Assembly: GCA_017434755.1 (NCBI GenBank)
Contig: JAFRER010000021.1
Span: 186,001-250,000, forward strand
Direction of reading: 5' to 3'
From: Oscillospiraceae bacterium
GTDB lineage: Bacteria; Bacillota; Clostridia; Oscillospirales; Oscillospiraceae
DNA length: 64,000 nucleotides
Shown here: positions 34,624 through 43,964 of the stretch, piece after piece
Layout: each line of letters starts with the position of its first letter
Position numbering within the stretch: position 1 is the stretch's first letter
Made by a program: the position numbers and the translations under genes
Notes under the pieces: model-generated
Told to the model about the DNA's origin: nothing
Databases searched by the model: none
The model's input: only the letters and a program-made list of their open reading frames with translations

Positions 34624-35724
34624 TCAGCAGCTGAAGGGTATGTTCTCTTCCGTTTCCACATCGAAAAGGAAGAGTTTTTTCGGCTTCACGGAGAAGCAGA
34701 CCGTTTCGGAACCGGCATCGATCTCGTTTTCGGTGCTGATGATCGCGCGGATGTTCTCGCTTGCCGCCGAGGGATGCGTCGCCACCACACTGGTGTCTCT
34801 GCCCATGACCTCAACGGCCTCGAGCCCGCAGCGCAGCGCGCCGTCTTTGCTGAGGACGAAGCCCTCGGGACGGATGCCGACCCAGACCACCCTGTCCTCC
34901 ACACCGTTCACGGAGAGGACTTCGTCCTCGCCGATGTACAGCTTTCCGCCGCTCACCCTGCCGCTGAACACGTTGATGGCGGGGGTTCCGAGGAACTTAG
35001 CGACGAAGAGATTCGCCGGTCTGTCATAGACCTCCTGCGGCTTTCCGATCTGGTGCACGGCGCCCGCCTTCATCACCACGATCATGTCGGAGATGCTCAT
35101 GGCCTCCTCCTGGTCATGGGTGACGAATATGGTCGTGATGCCCGTCTCCCGCTGGATCCTGCGGATCTCCTCCCTCGTCTGCAGACGGAGCCTCGCATCG
35201 AGGTTGGACAGCGGCTCGTCGAGAAGCAGCACACGCGGACGCTTCACCAAAGCTCTGGCTATCGCCACGCGCTGCTGCTGGCCGCCGGAGAGCTCGGAGG
35301 GCTTTCTGTCCATCAGCTGGTCGATCTGGACGAGTTTTGCGGCCTCCTCCGCCTTGGCGGACATCGCCTCTTTGGAGAGTTTCTCCGCGCCTTTGAGGTT
35401 TTCCAGCGGGAACGTGATGTTCTTCCGGACCGTCAGATGCGGATAGAGCGCGTAGTTCTGGAACACCAGCCCTACTCCTCTGTTCTCGGGCGGCAAATCT
35501 GTCACGTCGTCATCACCGAAGAATATCCGACCGCTGGTCGGCGTCTCAAGCCCGGAGATCAGGTTCAGGGTAGTGCTTTTGCCGCAGCCGGAAGGTCCCA
35601 GAAGTCCTATAAGCTTTCCGTCCGGGATCTCGAAATCGAAATCGTCAACGGCCACGACCTCTTCCTTGATCTTTTTGTTTCGGTTGGGGAATCTCTTGGT
35701 AAGATGCTGCAATACAACTTTCAT
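34624..35724 (-). CDS. ABC transporter ATP-binding protein (UgpC/MsmK-like)
   Basis: The 366-residue protein has Walker A (GPSGCGKST, near 40), the Q-loop, the signature LSGGQQQR, Walker B (VLLLDEPLSNLD) and the switch His (FVTHDQEEA). A C-terminal OB/TOBE domain (about 240-366) is typical of CUT1 ATPases. It energises uptake through the two permeases. It starts 56 bases after the isocitrate dehydrogenase stop with no clear terminator or promoter between, so it may be read from the citrate operon. Confidence 0.93.
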   Translation of the reverse strand: MKVVLQHLTKRFPNRNKKIKEEVVAVDDFDFEIPDGKLIGLLGPSGCGKSTTLNLISGLETPTSGRIFFGDDDVTDLPPENRGVGLVFQNYALYPHLTVRKNITFPLENLKGAEKLSKEAMSAKAEEAAKLVQIDQLMDRKPSELSGGQQQRVAIARALVKRPRVLLLDEPLSNLDARLRLQTREEIRRIQRETGITTIFVTHDQEEAMSISDMIVVMKAGAVHQIGKPQEVYDRPANLFVAKFLGTPAINVFSGRVSGGKLYIGEDEVLSVNGVEDRVVWVGIRPEGFVLSKDGALRCGLEAVEVMGRDTSVVATHPSAASENIRAIISTENEIDAGSETVCFSVKPKKLFLFDVETEENIPFSC

Positions 35725-35780
35725 ACGCTTGTCCCTCAGCTTTCATCCCGTATATCTGTAATTAATGTCTGCTTCTTTTA

Positions 35781-36980
35781 TTATGGCTCCAGCCTTTCCG
35801 CCACGGCGGAGAGAAATTCTTCGGTCGAGACATAGTTCTCCGTCCGATCCGAAAGGAGCGCGATATCCCTTGTCATTATACCATCCGCGAGCGTTTCGCG
35901 GCAGGCTTTTTCGAGCCGCTCCGCAAATTCTTCCAGAGCGGGCAGACAGTCCTTTTCCCCTCTTTTCTTCAATGCCCCGCTCCATGCGAAGATGGTGGCG
36001 ACCGGGTTGGTGCTGGTCTTCTCTCCCTTGAGCCATCTGTAATAATGGCGGGTGACAGTCCCGTGGGCAGCCTCGAATTCGTAGCCGCCGTCTGGCGATA
36101 CCAGCACCGAGCTCATCATGGCCACGGAGCCGAAGGCGCTCGACACCATGTCGCTCATCACGTCACCGTCGTAGTTCTTGCAGGCCCATATGAAACCGCC
36201 TTCCGAGCGCATCACCCGCGCGACCGCGTCATCGATGAGCGTGTAAAAGTATTTGATGCCGAGGCTCTCGAATTCCGGCCTGACTTTTTCATACTCCTCC
36301 TCGAAGATCTCCCGGAATCTCCCGTCGTAGGTCCTGGCGATGGTGTCCTTAGAGCTGAACCAGAGGTCCTGCCGGAGATCGACGGCGTAGCGGAAGCAGG
36401 CAGCGGCAAAGCCCCGAATGCTCGCGTCCAGATTGTGCTGGGCCTGAAACACGGCAGGGCCGTTGGTCTTCTGTACGGAGAGGGTCGTCTCTTTTCCGCT
36501 CTCGCCGCGGAAACGGAGGATGCATTCACCGGGCTCGTCCGTGCGCATGTCCACCGCCCGGTAGACATCGCCGTAGGCGTGGCGGGCAATGGTGATGGGC
36601 TTTTTCCACGATCGCACGGCCGGTTTGATGCTGTTTGTCACGATGGGCGTGCGGAAGATGGTGCCGCCCATAATCGAGCGGATGGTGCCGTTCGGAGAGG
36701 GCCACATTCTCGTGAGCTCCGGATATTCCTCCATCCGCTTCCTATTGGGCGTGATAGTGGCGCATTTCACCGCCACACCGTACTTTTTTGCGGCCTTTGC
36801 GGCCTCGGCGGTGATCCGGTCTTCCGTGGAATTGCGGCTGAGCAGGCCGAGGTCGTAATACTCCGTCTTCAGGTCAATGAACGGTTCTATGAGCCGCTCC
36901 CGGACCTGCTTCCAGATGATCCTTGCCATCTCGTCCCCGTCCATCTCGACGAGGGGCGTCGTCATTCTGATCTTTTCCAT
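35781..36980 (-). CDS. icd: NADP-dependent isocitrate dehydrogenase, eukaryote-like type
   Basis: The 399-residue protein fits the homodimeric NADP-IDH group (TTPLVEMDGDEMARIIW near the start; SPNGTIRSIMGGTIFRTPI; KNYDGDVMSD; EAAHGTVTRHY). It converts isocitrate to 2-oxoglutarate, giving NADPH and the glutamate skeleton. It starts right after the aconitase stop; ATG at 36980 is 7 bases past GAGG, while the ATGA overlap at 36986 is an alternative. Operon partners confirm the oxidative branch of a partial citrate cycle. Confidence 0.93.
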   Translation of the reverse strand: MEKIRMTTPLVEMDGDEMARIIWKQVRERLIEPFIDLKTEYYDLGLLSRNSTEDRITAEAAKAAKKYGVAVKCATITPNRKRMEEYPELTRMWPSPNGTIRSIMGGTIFRTPIVTNSIKPAVRSWKKPITIARHAYGDVYRAVDMRTDEPGECILRFRGESGKETTLSVQKTNGPAVFQAQHNLDASIRGFAAACFRYAVDLRQDLWFSSKDTIARTYDGRFREIFEEEYEKVRPEFESLGIKYFYTLIDDAVARVMRSEGGFIWACKNYDGDVMSDMVSSAFGSVAMMSSVLVSPDGGYEFEAAHGTVTRHYYRWLKGEKTSTNPVATIFAWSGALKKRGEKDCLPALEEFAERLEKACRETLADGIMTRDIALLSDRTENYVSTEEFLSAVAERLEP

Positions 36981-36982
36981 GC

Positions 36983-39217
36983 TCATTCCTCGTATCCCGC
37001 CGCGTAGTAATTCATCAGGCATCCCTCCGTGAGGATGCGCCGCTCCGCATCGGAAAGCCCGCGGCAGTAAAGCTTCAGAGGCATTCTGCCGCTGTCCGTG
37101 ATGCGCACGGCGTCATATTCCTCCCTGCCGGAGAGGAGCCCCTCCCGGATCCCCGGGACGAAGATCCATTCGTCATCGCTGAAGGGCGGGACATCTCTTT
37201 CCACGGTGAAGGGCACGATGCCCCAGTTTATGCAGTTGGAACGGTAGCGTTTGGTGGCATAATCAAAGCAGATGTTCGCAAAGCCCCCGAGCACTTTCTG
37301 GCAGGATGCCGCCTGCTCCCTTGCAGAGCCGTCCCCCGGCCTTCTCGCAAAGATGCAGGAGCCGACTGTGGTGCTCTCCGGCAAGGCGCCAAGCTTCTTC
37401 AGCAGGTCTGTGAGCGCCGGATCCGCTTCGCCTTTCTCCCTTGCCTGTTCCATGGCGCGTATCTTTTTGCTCCTGCCCACATAGCCCGGCACCCGCCTTG
37501 AGAGTGCGAATTCCGAGAGTGCCTCGGGGTTCGACCGGTAGCTCGAGGTCTCACCCGAAGGAATGAGCTCATCGGTGGTGGTCACATCGTCTTCGATCAC
37601 GGCGCAGATCTTCAGGAGCAGATCATCTCCGAGCGCGGGCATCTCCGGCCAGTCCTTTATGTTCGGTCCGAACCGCAGTTCCGCAGAGGGATCCGCCCTG
37701 CCGAAGAAGAACCCGCAGCGTTTTTCGTAGATCCCGCCGCTGAATACGTATTCATGCTCCTCCACGGAGTAATCGATATCCGTCGCCGCCGTGAGGATGC
37801 CGCCGTTGGCGGCCGTAGCCGCGATGGATCGCGCGTCCATCAGTGCAACCGCAGCGATCTGTCCAGCGGCAGGCTTGGAGCCCTCCCGGTTGGCAAAATT
37901 CCGCGTGGCGTGCCGGATCGACAGCGTTCCGTTGGCGGGCGTGTCCCCCGCACCGAAGCAGGGGCCGCAGAAGCAGGGCTTCATCACGGCACCGGCCTCG
38001 ATGAGATCGGCGGCAATGCCGTCCTTCAGGACCGCGAGGTTCACCGGAGCCGAGGAGGGATAGACCGAGAGGTCGAAATAGCCGTTTCCGATACTCTTTC
38101 CCCTGAGAATGGCCGCGGCCTCGAGGATGTTCTCATACATCCCGCCCGCGCAGCCAACTATTACGCCCTGGTCGCAGCGGACTCTGCCTTCATCATCGAT
38201 GCAGCGGCTGAGGTCCATCTTCACCTTGCCGCCGAGCGCCTTGTTGCATTCGGTCTCTATCTCCTCGAAGATCCCGCGCGGGTCCGCCTTCAGCTCGTGT
38301 ATGGTATAGGCTTTTGAGGGGTGGAACGGAAGGGCGATCATGCTCTCCATGGCGCTCAGATCCACGGTGACCATGGCGTCGTAATACGCGCCGTCCTCCG
38401 GCATGAGTTTGCGGAAGTCCCCCGCCCTGCCTACATTTTCATAGAAGCGGCGCACCGTTTCGTCCGTGACCCAGATGGAGCTCAGGCAGCCGGTCTCCGT
38501 TGTCATCACGTCGATCCCCGTGCGGAAATCCATGCTGAGCTTCTCGATCCCCGGCCCGGCAAACTCCAGGATCCGGTTCTTCACAAAGCCGTCCGGGAAG
38601 AGCGCCCCGGCCATTGCGATGGCCACGTCATGCGGGCCTATCCCGTGCGGCACCTTGCCTTTCACATATACCAGCACCACCTCGGGAGCGTCGATGTCCC
38701 AGGTATTGCCGAGGAGCTGCTTGACGAGTTCCCCGCCGCCCTCGCCCACGGCGAGCGTGCCGTAGCAGCCGTAACGCGTGTGGGAGTCGGAGCCGAGGAT
38801 CATTTTCCCGCAGCCGGCGAGCATCTCCCTTGCAAACTGGTGGATCACCGCTTGGTTCGCCGGCACGTAGATGCCGCCGTATTTCTTCGCGGCGGAAAGG
38901 CCGAAAGCATGGTCGTCCTCGTTTATCGTGCCGCCGACGGCGCAGAGGCTGTTGTGGCAGTTGGTAAGCGCGTAGGGGATCGGAAACTCCTTCATCCCGG
39001 AGGCACGGGCTGTCTGAATGATCCCCACATAGGTTATGTCGTGGGAGATCATGGCATCGTAGCCGATGTGCATTCTCCCGTCCGCTCCGTCTTTCTTCTC
39101 ATGGGCACGGAGGATCCGGTAAGCCATGGTCTTTTCCCTGGCAGCAGCGTCTTTTTCCGGAGCATCCGTCGGGATGCCGTTTTTCAGATACACCCCGGAC
39201 GCTTTTCTCTCTATCAT
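36983..39217 (-). CDS. Aconitase family hydratase
   Basis: The 744-residue protein has the aconitase hallmarks: GSDSHTRYGCYGTLAVGEGG, the 4Fe-4S cysteine near VIVGCAGG, a CFCGPCFGAG segment, and a C-terminal swivel domain with the YRSNCINWGIVPF region. It isomerises citrate to isocitrate. I chose ATG at 39217; GTG at 39220 has better spacing (9 bases) from GGAGG and is possible. It lies between the GntR regulator and the isocitrate dehydrogenase and overlaps neither. Confidence 0.9.
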   Translation of the reverse strand: MIERKASGVYLKNGIPTDAPEKDAAAREKTMAYRILRAHEKKDGADGRMHIGYDAMISHDITYVGIIQTARASGMKEFPIPYALTNCHNSLCAVGGTINEDDHAFGLSAAKKYGGIYVPANQAVIHQFAREMLAGCGKMILGSDSHTRYGCYGTLAVGEGGGELVKQLLGNTWDIDAPEVVLVYVKGKVPHGIGPHDVAIAMAGALFPDGFVKNRILEFAGPGIEKLSMDFRTGIDVMTTETGCLSSIWVTDETVRRFYENVGRAGDFRKLMPEDGAYYDAMVTVDLSAMESMIALPFHPSKAYTIHELKADPRGIFEEIETECNKALGGKVKMDLSRCIDDEGRVRCDQGVIVGCAGGMYENILEAAAILRGKSIGNGYFDLSVYPSSAPVNLAVLKDGIAADLIEAGAVMKPCFCGPCFGAGDTPANGTLSIRHATRNFANREGSKPAAGQIAAVALMDARSIAATAANGGILTAATDIDYSVEEHEYVFSGGIYEKRCGFFFGRADPSAELRFGPNIKDWPEMPALGDDLLLKICAVIEDDVTTTDELIPSGETSSYRSNPEALSEFALSRRVPGYVGRSKKIRAMEQAREKGEADPALTDLLKKLGALPESTTVGSCIFARRPGDGSAREQAASCQKVLGGFANICFDYATKRYRSNCINWGIVPFTVERDVPPFSDDEWIFVPGIREGLLSGREEYDAVRITDSGRMPLKLYCRGLSDAERRILTEGCLMNYYAAGYEE

Positions 39218-39224
39218 CACTGTT

Positions 39225-39878
39225 TCATTCCTCCGCATCGGCGCGCTCGTTGAAGTACTGTCTCGCATTGCCGGCGTGCCGCTCCATGGCAGCCTTCGCC
39301 TTATTCCCGTCTCTCTTCTCCAAAGCGGCAAGGATGGCCTTATGCTCTTCGAACGAGCGCTCCGCACGGCTCTCGTTTTCCAGAGAGGCCTTGCGCACCT
39401 TCTGGAGCTTGTTCAGGAGCGGCAGGAGCGTGTCGCTCCAGACAACGCTGCCCGCTGCCTCATAGATCTTTCTGTGGAACTCGCTGTCGAGTTCCTTGAT
39501 CTTCTCGGAGTCGTGCTTGGCAAGATAGAACTCCTGCAGTTCCAGATTCTCTTTCAGTCCGGCGAGCTGCTCATCGCTGATGCCGGCGGCGCAGGCCGCG
39601 GCAGCGAGGCCTTCCACGCTCTCCCGGATCGTGAAGAGCACCCGCGCATCATCGTCGCTTATGCCGAGGACCGTCACGCCCTTGCCGCTGCTGTCTATGA
39701 TATGCTCCTGCTCCAGCCTTTTGAGCGCCTCTCTCACAGGTGTCCTGCTCACGCCGAGCTCCTCGCAGAGCTTCATTTCCGTGAGCACCGTACCCCGCGC
39801 GTATTTGCCGCTGAGTATGTCTGCCTCGAGCCGGTCGAATACCTGATCCGCCAGCGAGACTGATTTATACATGATCAT
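39225..39878 (-). CDS. GntR family regulator with FCD domain
   Basis: The 217-residue protein has an N-terminal winged helix (about 5-72, LCEELGVSRTPVREALKRLEQE) and a helical FCD ligand domain (about 85-212). FCD members sense small organic acids, often through a metal. It sits second in the citrate-synthase operon, 19 bases after that gene. A palindrome of the form AATTGTATACAATT, typical of this family, overlaps the operon's -10 box, so autoregulation by a cycle intermediate such as citrate is likely. Start ATG at 39878 or 39872. Confidence 0.9.
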   Translation of the reverse strand: MIMYKSVSLADQVFDRLEADILSGKYARGTVLTEMKLCEELGVSRTPVREALKRLEQEHIIDSSGKGVTVLGISDDDARVLFTIRESVEGLAAAACAAGISDEQLAGLKENLELQEFYLAKHDSEKIKELDSEFHRKIYEAAGSVVWSDTLLPLLNKLQKVRKASLENESRAERSFEEHKAILAALEKRDGNKAKAAMERHAGNARQYFNERADAEE

Positions 39879-39897
39879 GTCCTTCTTCCCTCCCGTT

Positions 39898-41274
39898 TCA
39901 AAGCCTTCTGAGCCTTCCGCCGGAAAGCTCCTCTATCTTCTCCTCGATCTCATGCGTGGAGAGCGTCGTCTGCCTGCCTCCCGCATATTCTCCGTCCACC
40001 CATTCCTTAAGGCTCGCGACCAGCGGGTCTTTTTTGTCCACTGCCTCGTTGGCGGGGAGCCTGTAGTTCTCGTTGATCCAAAAGGCGATCCCGGCTGCAC
40101 CGGAAGACTTGCCGATCATGACCGAGGGTCCTCTCTTGAGGATCTTCTTTGTGTTGAATATGTTGTAAATCTCTTCGTCCTTCAGGAGTCCGTCGGCATG
40201 TATTCCGGCCCTCGTCACGTTGAAGTTCCGGCCCACATAGGGGGTCATGGGCGGGATGTCGTAGCCGAGTTCCTTCCTGTAATATTCGGCGATGTCGGTT
40301 ATCACGGTGGAGTCCATGCCGTCGAGCGAGCCGCGAAGGGATGCGTATTCGATCACCATGGCCTCGAGCGGGATGTTTCCGGTCCTCTCGCCTATGCCGA
40401 GGAGCGAGCAGTTCACGGCGCAGGCCCCATAGAGCCAGGCAGTGGAAGCATTGGAGACGGCCTTGTAGAAATCGTTGTGGCCGTGCCACTCGAGCATCTC
40501 GCTCGGCACCTCGGAATAGTGCTGCAGGCCGTAGATGATTCCCGGAACGGACCTCGGCAGCGCGACCTCGGTGTACGGCACGCCGTAGCCCATCGTGTCG
40601 CAGGCGCGGATCTTCACGGGGATGCCCGCGTCCTTGGACATCTTCATCAGCTCGTTCACGAAGGGCACCACAAAGCCGTAGAAGTCCGCGCGGGTGATGT
40701 CCTCCAGATGGCAGCGCGGGACGACCCCGTGCTCAAAGGCCATCGCCACCGTCGCAAGATACTTGTCCATGGCCTGCTTGCGGGTGAGCTTCATCTTGTG
40801 GAAGATGTGATAGTCGCTGCAGGAGACCAGGATGCCCGTCTCGTCTATGCCCATGTCGCGCACGAGTTCGAAGTCCTCTTTCGTGGCGCGGATCCATGTG
40901 GTGATCTCAGGGAAGGTGTAGCCGAGAGCGCGGCACTTGTCTATGGCTTCCCTGTCTTTCTTGCTGTATACGAAGAACTCCGTCTGCCGGATGAGTCCGT
41001 AGGGTCCTCCCAGTTGGTGGAGCAGCTTGAAGAGATCGACGATCTGCTCCACGGTATAGGGCTCGATGGACTGCTGCCCGTCCCGGAAGGTGGTGTCGGT
41101 GATCCAGATCTCCTCCGGCATGCCGATGGGAACGCGCCTGTGGTTGAACGGCACGCGAGGGACTTCTTCGTAGTTGTAGACATCCCTGTAGAGATTGGGC
41201 TCCGGTACATCCTGCAGGGAATAGCGGTAGGTGCTCTGTTCGAGCAGATTGGTCTTGTTTGAAAGCTCCAGCAT
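39898..41274 (-). CDS. Re-type citrate synthase / homocitrate synthase-like enzyme
   Basis: The 458-residue protein is a DRE-TIM metallolyase. It has ITDTTFRDGQQS near the start, CHLEDITRADFYGF, and the metal-binding HGHNDFY. This family includes homocitrate and isopropylmalate synthases and the clostridial Re-citrate synthase. Aconitase and isocitrate dehydrogenase follow in the same operon and no Si-citrate synthase or lysine/leucine genes are present. I therefore infer condensation of oxaloacetate with acetyl-CoA to citrate. The start ATG at 41274 follows AAAGGCC. Homocitrate synthase remains possible. Confidence 0.82.
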   Translation of the reverse strand: MLELSNKTNLLEQSTYRYSLQDVPEPNLYRDVYNYEEVPRVPFNHRRVPIGMPEEIWITDTTFRDGQQSIEPYTVEQIVDLFKLLHQLGGPYGLIRQTEFFVYSKKDREAIDKCRALGYTFPEITTWIRATKEDFELVRDMGIDETGILVSCSDYHIFHKMKLTRKQAMDKYLATVAMAFEHGVVPRCHLEDITRADFYGFVVPFVNELMKMSKDAGIPVKIRACDTMGYGVPYTEVALPRSVPGIIYGLQHYSEVPSEMLEWHGHNDFYKAVSNASTAWLYGACAVNCSLLGIGERTGNIPLEAMVIEYASLRGSLDGMDSTVITDIAEYYRKELGYDIPPMTPYVGRNFNVTRAGIHADGLLKDEEIYNIFNTKKILKRGPSVMIGKSSGAAGIAFWINENYRLPANEAVDKKDPLVASLKEWVDGEYAGGRQTTLSTHEIEEKIEELSGGRLRRL

Positions 41275-41293
41275 TGTATCACGGCCTTTCCGG

Positions 41294-41335
41294 TATAATT
41301 GTATACAATTATACTTATATATCTGAAAAATGCAA
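41294..41335 (-). promoter_or_regulatory. Promoter and GntR operator of the citrate operon
   Basis: TTGCAT, 16-base spacer and TATAAT lie on the minus strand (-35 at 41330-41335, -10 at 41308-41313). A perfect 20-base palindrome (41294-41313, centre TTGTATACAA) overlaps the -10 box and start site, so a repressor bound there would block initiation. Confidence 0.8.
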
Positions 41336-41383
41336 TACCAAAATTCCAGAATGCTTACGGTTAATTGCAGCCATCCGGGCAAA

Positions 41384-41424
41384 AAAAGACCCCTGCGGAG
41401 GGTTCATCTCCGCAGAGGTCTTTT
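41384..41424 (-). terminator. Terminator after the dihydrouridine synthase gene
   Basis: A 17-bp stem with one mismatch (AAAAGACCCCTGCGGAG) and a 7-base loop lies 13 bases past the stop. It separates the SLOG/HD operon from the citrate operon. Confidence 0.85.
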
Positions 41425-41437
41425 ATGAATATGTGGT

Positions 41438-42409
41438 TCATCCCTGATATTTTCCGCCGGAAAAGCAGCGGTCCGGATCGAACTTCCCGCTTGAGAAAAG
41501 CTCGCTGACCGCGGAGCGGTACAGGTTCAGCCGCGTGGTCTTGTTGAGACGCTTGTACAGAACTCCTGCATCCGTGAACTTGTGGATCATGTAGTACCAA
41601 AGCTCCTTCATGTGGGAAAGGGCATGCTCCGGAGCCAGCCCCTTGCCGAGAAGCGCATCGAGCAGAGCGTCATGGAACTGCCGCAGTTCCTCTGCACGGA
41701 GGTTTTCTCCTCCGCGCAGCGTCCGGATCAGGGCAGGGTCGGCTATCACACCGCGGCCGACCATCACGTTCTCGATGCCGGGAACTCTTTCCCTGAGGAT
41801 ATCCAGATCCTTTTTTGAGAAGATGTTCCCGTTGTAGCAGACCGGGAACGGGAAACGCCCAAACGCCGCAGCAAAACCGTCAAGGTCAGGGGCGCTGTCA
41901 TAAAAACCGTCTCTGGAGCGGGCATGGATGATGAGCTCTTTCAGCGGATACTTCGCATAGATCCCGGCTATTTTCGCAAACTCCGCGGTATCCGATACGC
42001 CCATCCGGGTCTTGATGCTGATTGCGATATCCGTCTTTGAGAAGATCCGGCCGAGAAACGAGTTCAGTTCTTTCAGATCTGTGAGCATTCCCGCGCCCTT
42101 GTGCTTTGCAAAGACCGTTCCGGAAGGGCAGCCGATGTTGAGATCCACCTCGTTATATCCCAGATCCCTGAGCTTTTCCGCCGTCAGGAGAAAAGGCTCG
42201 GGAGCGTTCACCAGAAGCTGGGGGATGAGTTTTACGCCCTCATTGTTATCCGGAAGGAGCTCGCGCAGGTATTTCTCCCTGAAGTTGCCTTTCGTGTCCG
42301 GTGCTATGAACGGAGTGAAATACGCGTCCGCGCCGGGAAACATCCTGTTGTGGAGCCTCCGGTATTCACAGAAAGTTATGCCCTCCAGCGGGGCAATGAA
42401 GATCCTCAT
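41438..42409 (-). CDS. dus: tRNA-dihydrouridine synthase
   Basis: The 323-residue FMN enzyme shows IAPLEGIT at the start, DLNIGCPSGTVFAKHKGAGML (catalytic Cys in GCPSG), the IIHARSRDGFYD loop and the VMVGRGVIADP phosphate-binding end. It reduces uridines in the tRNA D-loop. I chose ATG at 42409, 4 bases past the upstream stop, over TTG at 42433. It is tightly coupled to the SLOG and HD-RyR genes, an odd setting for a housekeeping tRNA gene. Confidence 0.9.
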   Translation of the reverse strand: MRIFIAPLEGITFCEYRRLHNRMFPGADAYFTPFIAPDTKGNFREKYLRELLPDNNEGVKLIPQLLVNAPEPFLLTAEKLRDLGYNEVDLNIGCPSGTVFAKHKGAGMLTDLKELNSFLGRIFSKTDIAISIKTRMGVSDTAEFAKIAGIYAKYPLKELIIHARSRDGFYDSAPDLDGFAAAFGRFPFPVCYNGNIFSKKDLDILRERVPGIENVMVGRGVIADPALIRTLRGGENLRAEELRQFHDALLDALLGKGLAPEHALSHMKELWYYMIHKFTDAGVLYKRLNKTTRLNLYRSAVSELFSSGKFDPDRCFSGGKYQG

Positions 42410-42413
42410 CTCT

Positions 42414-43964
42414 TCAGCCGATGTCCAGATCAAAGCCCGGACTGTCCTCTATCCTGTAAGAATACCAGTCACTGTTCTCACTCAGTTCCTCCCGGACGAT
42501 ATCCGCAAGGAGCTCCTCGGTCTGCCCGTATCTGTCCAGCTTCTCAAGGGCCCTGTTGTAGAATCTCTCCATTTTTTCGTGGTCGCTGTTCTGCCTCGTG
42601 AGAGAGAGCTTGCCGTAGTATCCGGAGATGAAAAGCGTGCCCGCAGAAACAGTGCCAAGCACGATCTTTACGATCGTCCTCACGAGTTCCACTTCGGGAA
42701 CGGCACCCCGGATCAGGAGAATCTCATAGACGAGAGCGAAAACATATGTGACGATGCTCATCAAAGTGGTGCAGGCAAGCACATTCCCGCTGAACTTTTC
42801 TCTTTTGCCGGACTTTTTCTTCGCCGCCGCATGATAATCCCGCTGCGCCTGTATCCAGCATTCCCGGATATCCTCCTTTCCCCCGCCTTGCGGAACGGCG
42901 GATAAGGCGGCGACGGCGTCCGTGATCCACGGCATTTCCGTCTGGAGGGTCCAGCTCATGAGAAACTCCGGTCTCACGGAACTGCCCGCTAGCTGCAGAT
43001 AGGACCGTATACGCTCCGTCTCCGCAAGCACCCTATACTCCACATATCTGTTATGGAAGCGGCCCCTGCTGCTTCTTTTGCTGAAAAGGAAGGCCATCAC
43101 CAGCATGATCCCGCAGAAAAAGAGCATCCAGTGCAGCTCCGCCTCGTCATACATAAGGAAGGAGAAAGAGATTCCGGTCCCCAGTATTGCCAGCAGCATC
43201 AGCAGCCTGCCGACTTTTTCGGAAAACTTTATGCTGAGGCTGTCCGCATTGGACCAGACAGCTCCGAGGACCGGGTCTGCTGGAGCCGCGTTCTTCTCCG
43301 CAAGCGCGTTGAATGCGTCTGTTTTACGGAGAATGCTCTTTGTTTTTTCCGGATCGCCCAGCAGAGCCACCTCGCCTGCTGTACTTGTTTCATCGTCCTC
43401 TCTCGGAGTGTATATGTGGATGACCTCCGTGTTTCCTCTCGGGCGGATGCTTGTGCCGTAGGGCGTCTCGTAATCGCCCTCCAGCGCAAACAGCACCGCA
43501 GAGGCCGACCCGCAGCCGTTTTCCATTGGCTCGCTTCCGTCCCAGAGAGCAAGCAGGATATGACAGTGGCTGGCAACATATATGCCGTTCTGCCGGTAAT
43601 AGTAGTCCCTGTCCTTTTCCTGACACGGTTCCGTTTCAGGCGTGACCATCACGGTTTCAGAGGCCGCCAGAAGCTCATTGAACTCCTCAAGCGCCTGTCC
43701 CGCGAAATCCTTTCGGAATTCATCTGCCTCAAAGGGAAGTGACGCTATAACGGGTATGCCGAGAGCGAGCGCCGCGCGGGCGCATATGGTGTCTCCCCCC
43801 TCGGCGAGCGAGCACAGAAGCTTCACCTGCGAGTGGGGGCAGGCGGCGATTATATCGGAGAGCTGTCTGCGCACGATGCCTTCCAGCAGCTCCGTGTCTT
43901 TTTTCCGGATGTTCCTGTGACCGGTGACGCCGACTATCACAGGGATCTTTCCTTCATTTGTCAT
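42414..43964 (-). CDS. SLOG-domain protein with four membrane helices
   Basis: The 516-residue protein starts with a Rossmann-like SLOG (LOG/DprA-type) domain (about 8-200): VIVGVTGHRNI, SLAEGGDTICARAA and LALWDGSE. Two pairs of membrane helices follow (about 255-305 and 395-455), with helical stretches between and after, in a SLATT-like arrangement. SLOG domains bind nucleotide-derived signals; in Thoeris ThsA a SLOG domain senses a cyclic ADP-ribose isomer. Such membrane proteins are proposed pore-forming effectors. It overlaps the HD-RyR gene by 11 bases. The SLOG call is from motif reading; the effector role is inferred. Confidence 0.7.
   Translation of the reverse strand: MTNEGKIPVIVGVTGHRNIRKKDTELLEGIVRRQLSDIIAACPHSQVKLLCSLAEGGDTICARAALALGIPVIASLPFEADEFRKDFAGQALEEFNELLAASETVMVTPETEPCQEKDRDYYYRQNGIYVASHCHILLALWDGSEPMENGCGSASAVLFALEGDYETPYGTSIRPRGNTEVIHIYTPREDDETSTAGEVALLGDPEKTKSILRKTDAFNALAEKNAAPADPVLGAVWSNADSLSIKFSEKVGRLLMLLAILGTGISFSFLMYDEAELHWMLFFCGIMLVMAFLFSKRSSRGRFHNRYVEYRVLAETERIRSYLQLAGSSVRPEFLMSWTLQTEMPWITDAVAALSAVPQGGGKEDIRECWIQAQRDYHAAAKKKSGKREKFSGNVLACTTLMSIVTYVFALVYEILLIRGAVPEVELVRTIVKIVLGTVSAGTLFISGYYGKLSLTRQNSDHEKMERFYNRALEKLDRYGQTEELLADIVREELSENSDWYSYRIEDSPGFDLDIG

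Noticed and set aside
39218..39367. Longer N-terminus for the aconitase
   Set aside because: The extra 50 residues lie entirely within the GntR coding region in another frame and show no homology to aconitase.
41294..41313. Palindrome before citrate synthase taken as a terminator
   Set aside because: It is AT-rich with no loop or T run and overlaps a promoter -10 box, which fits a GntR operator better.
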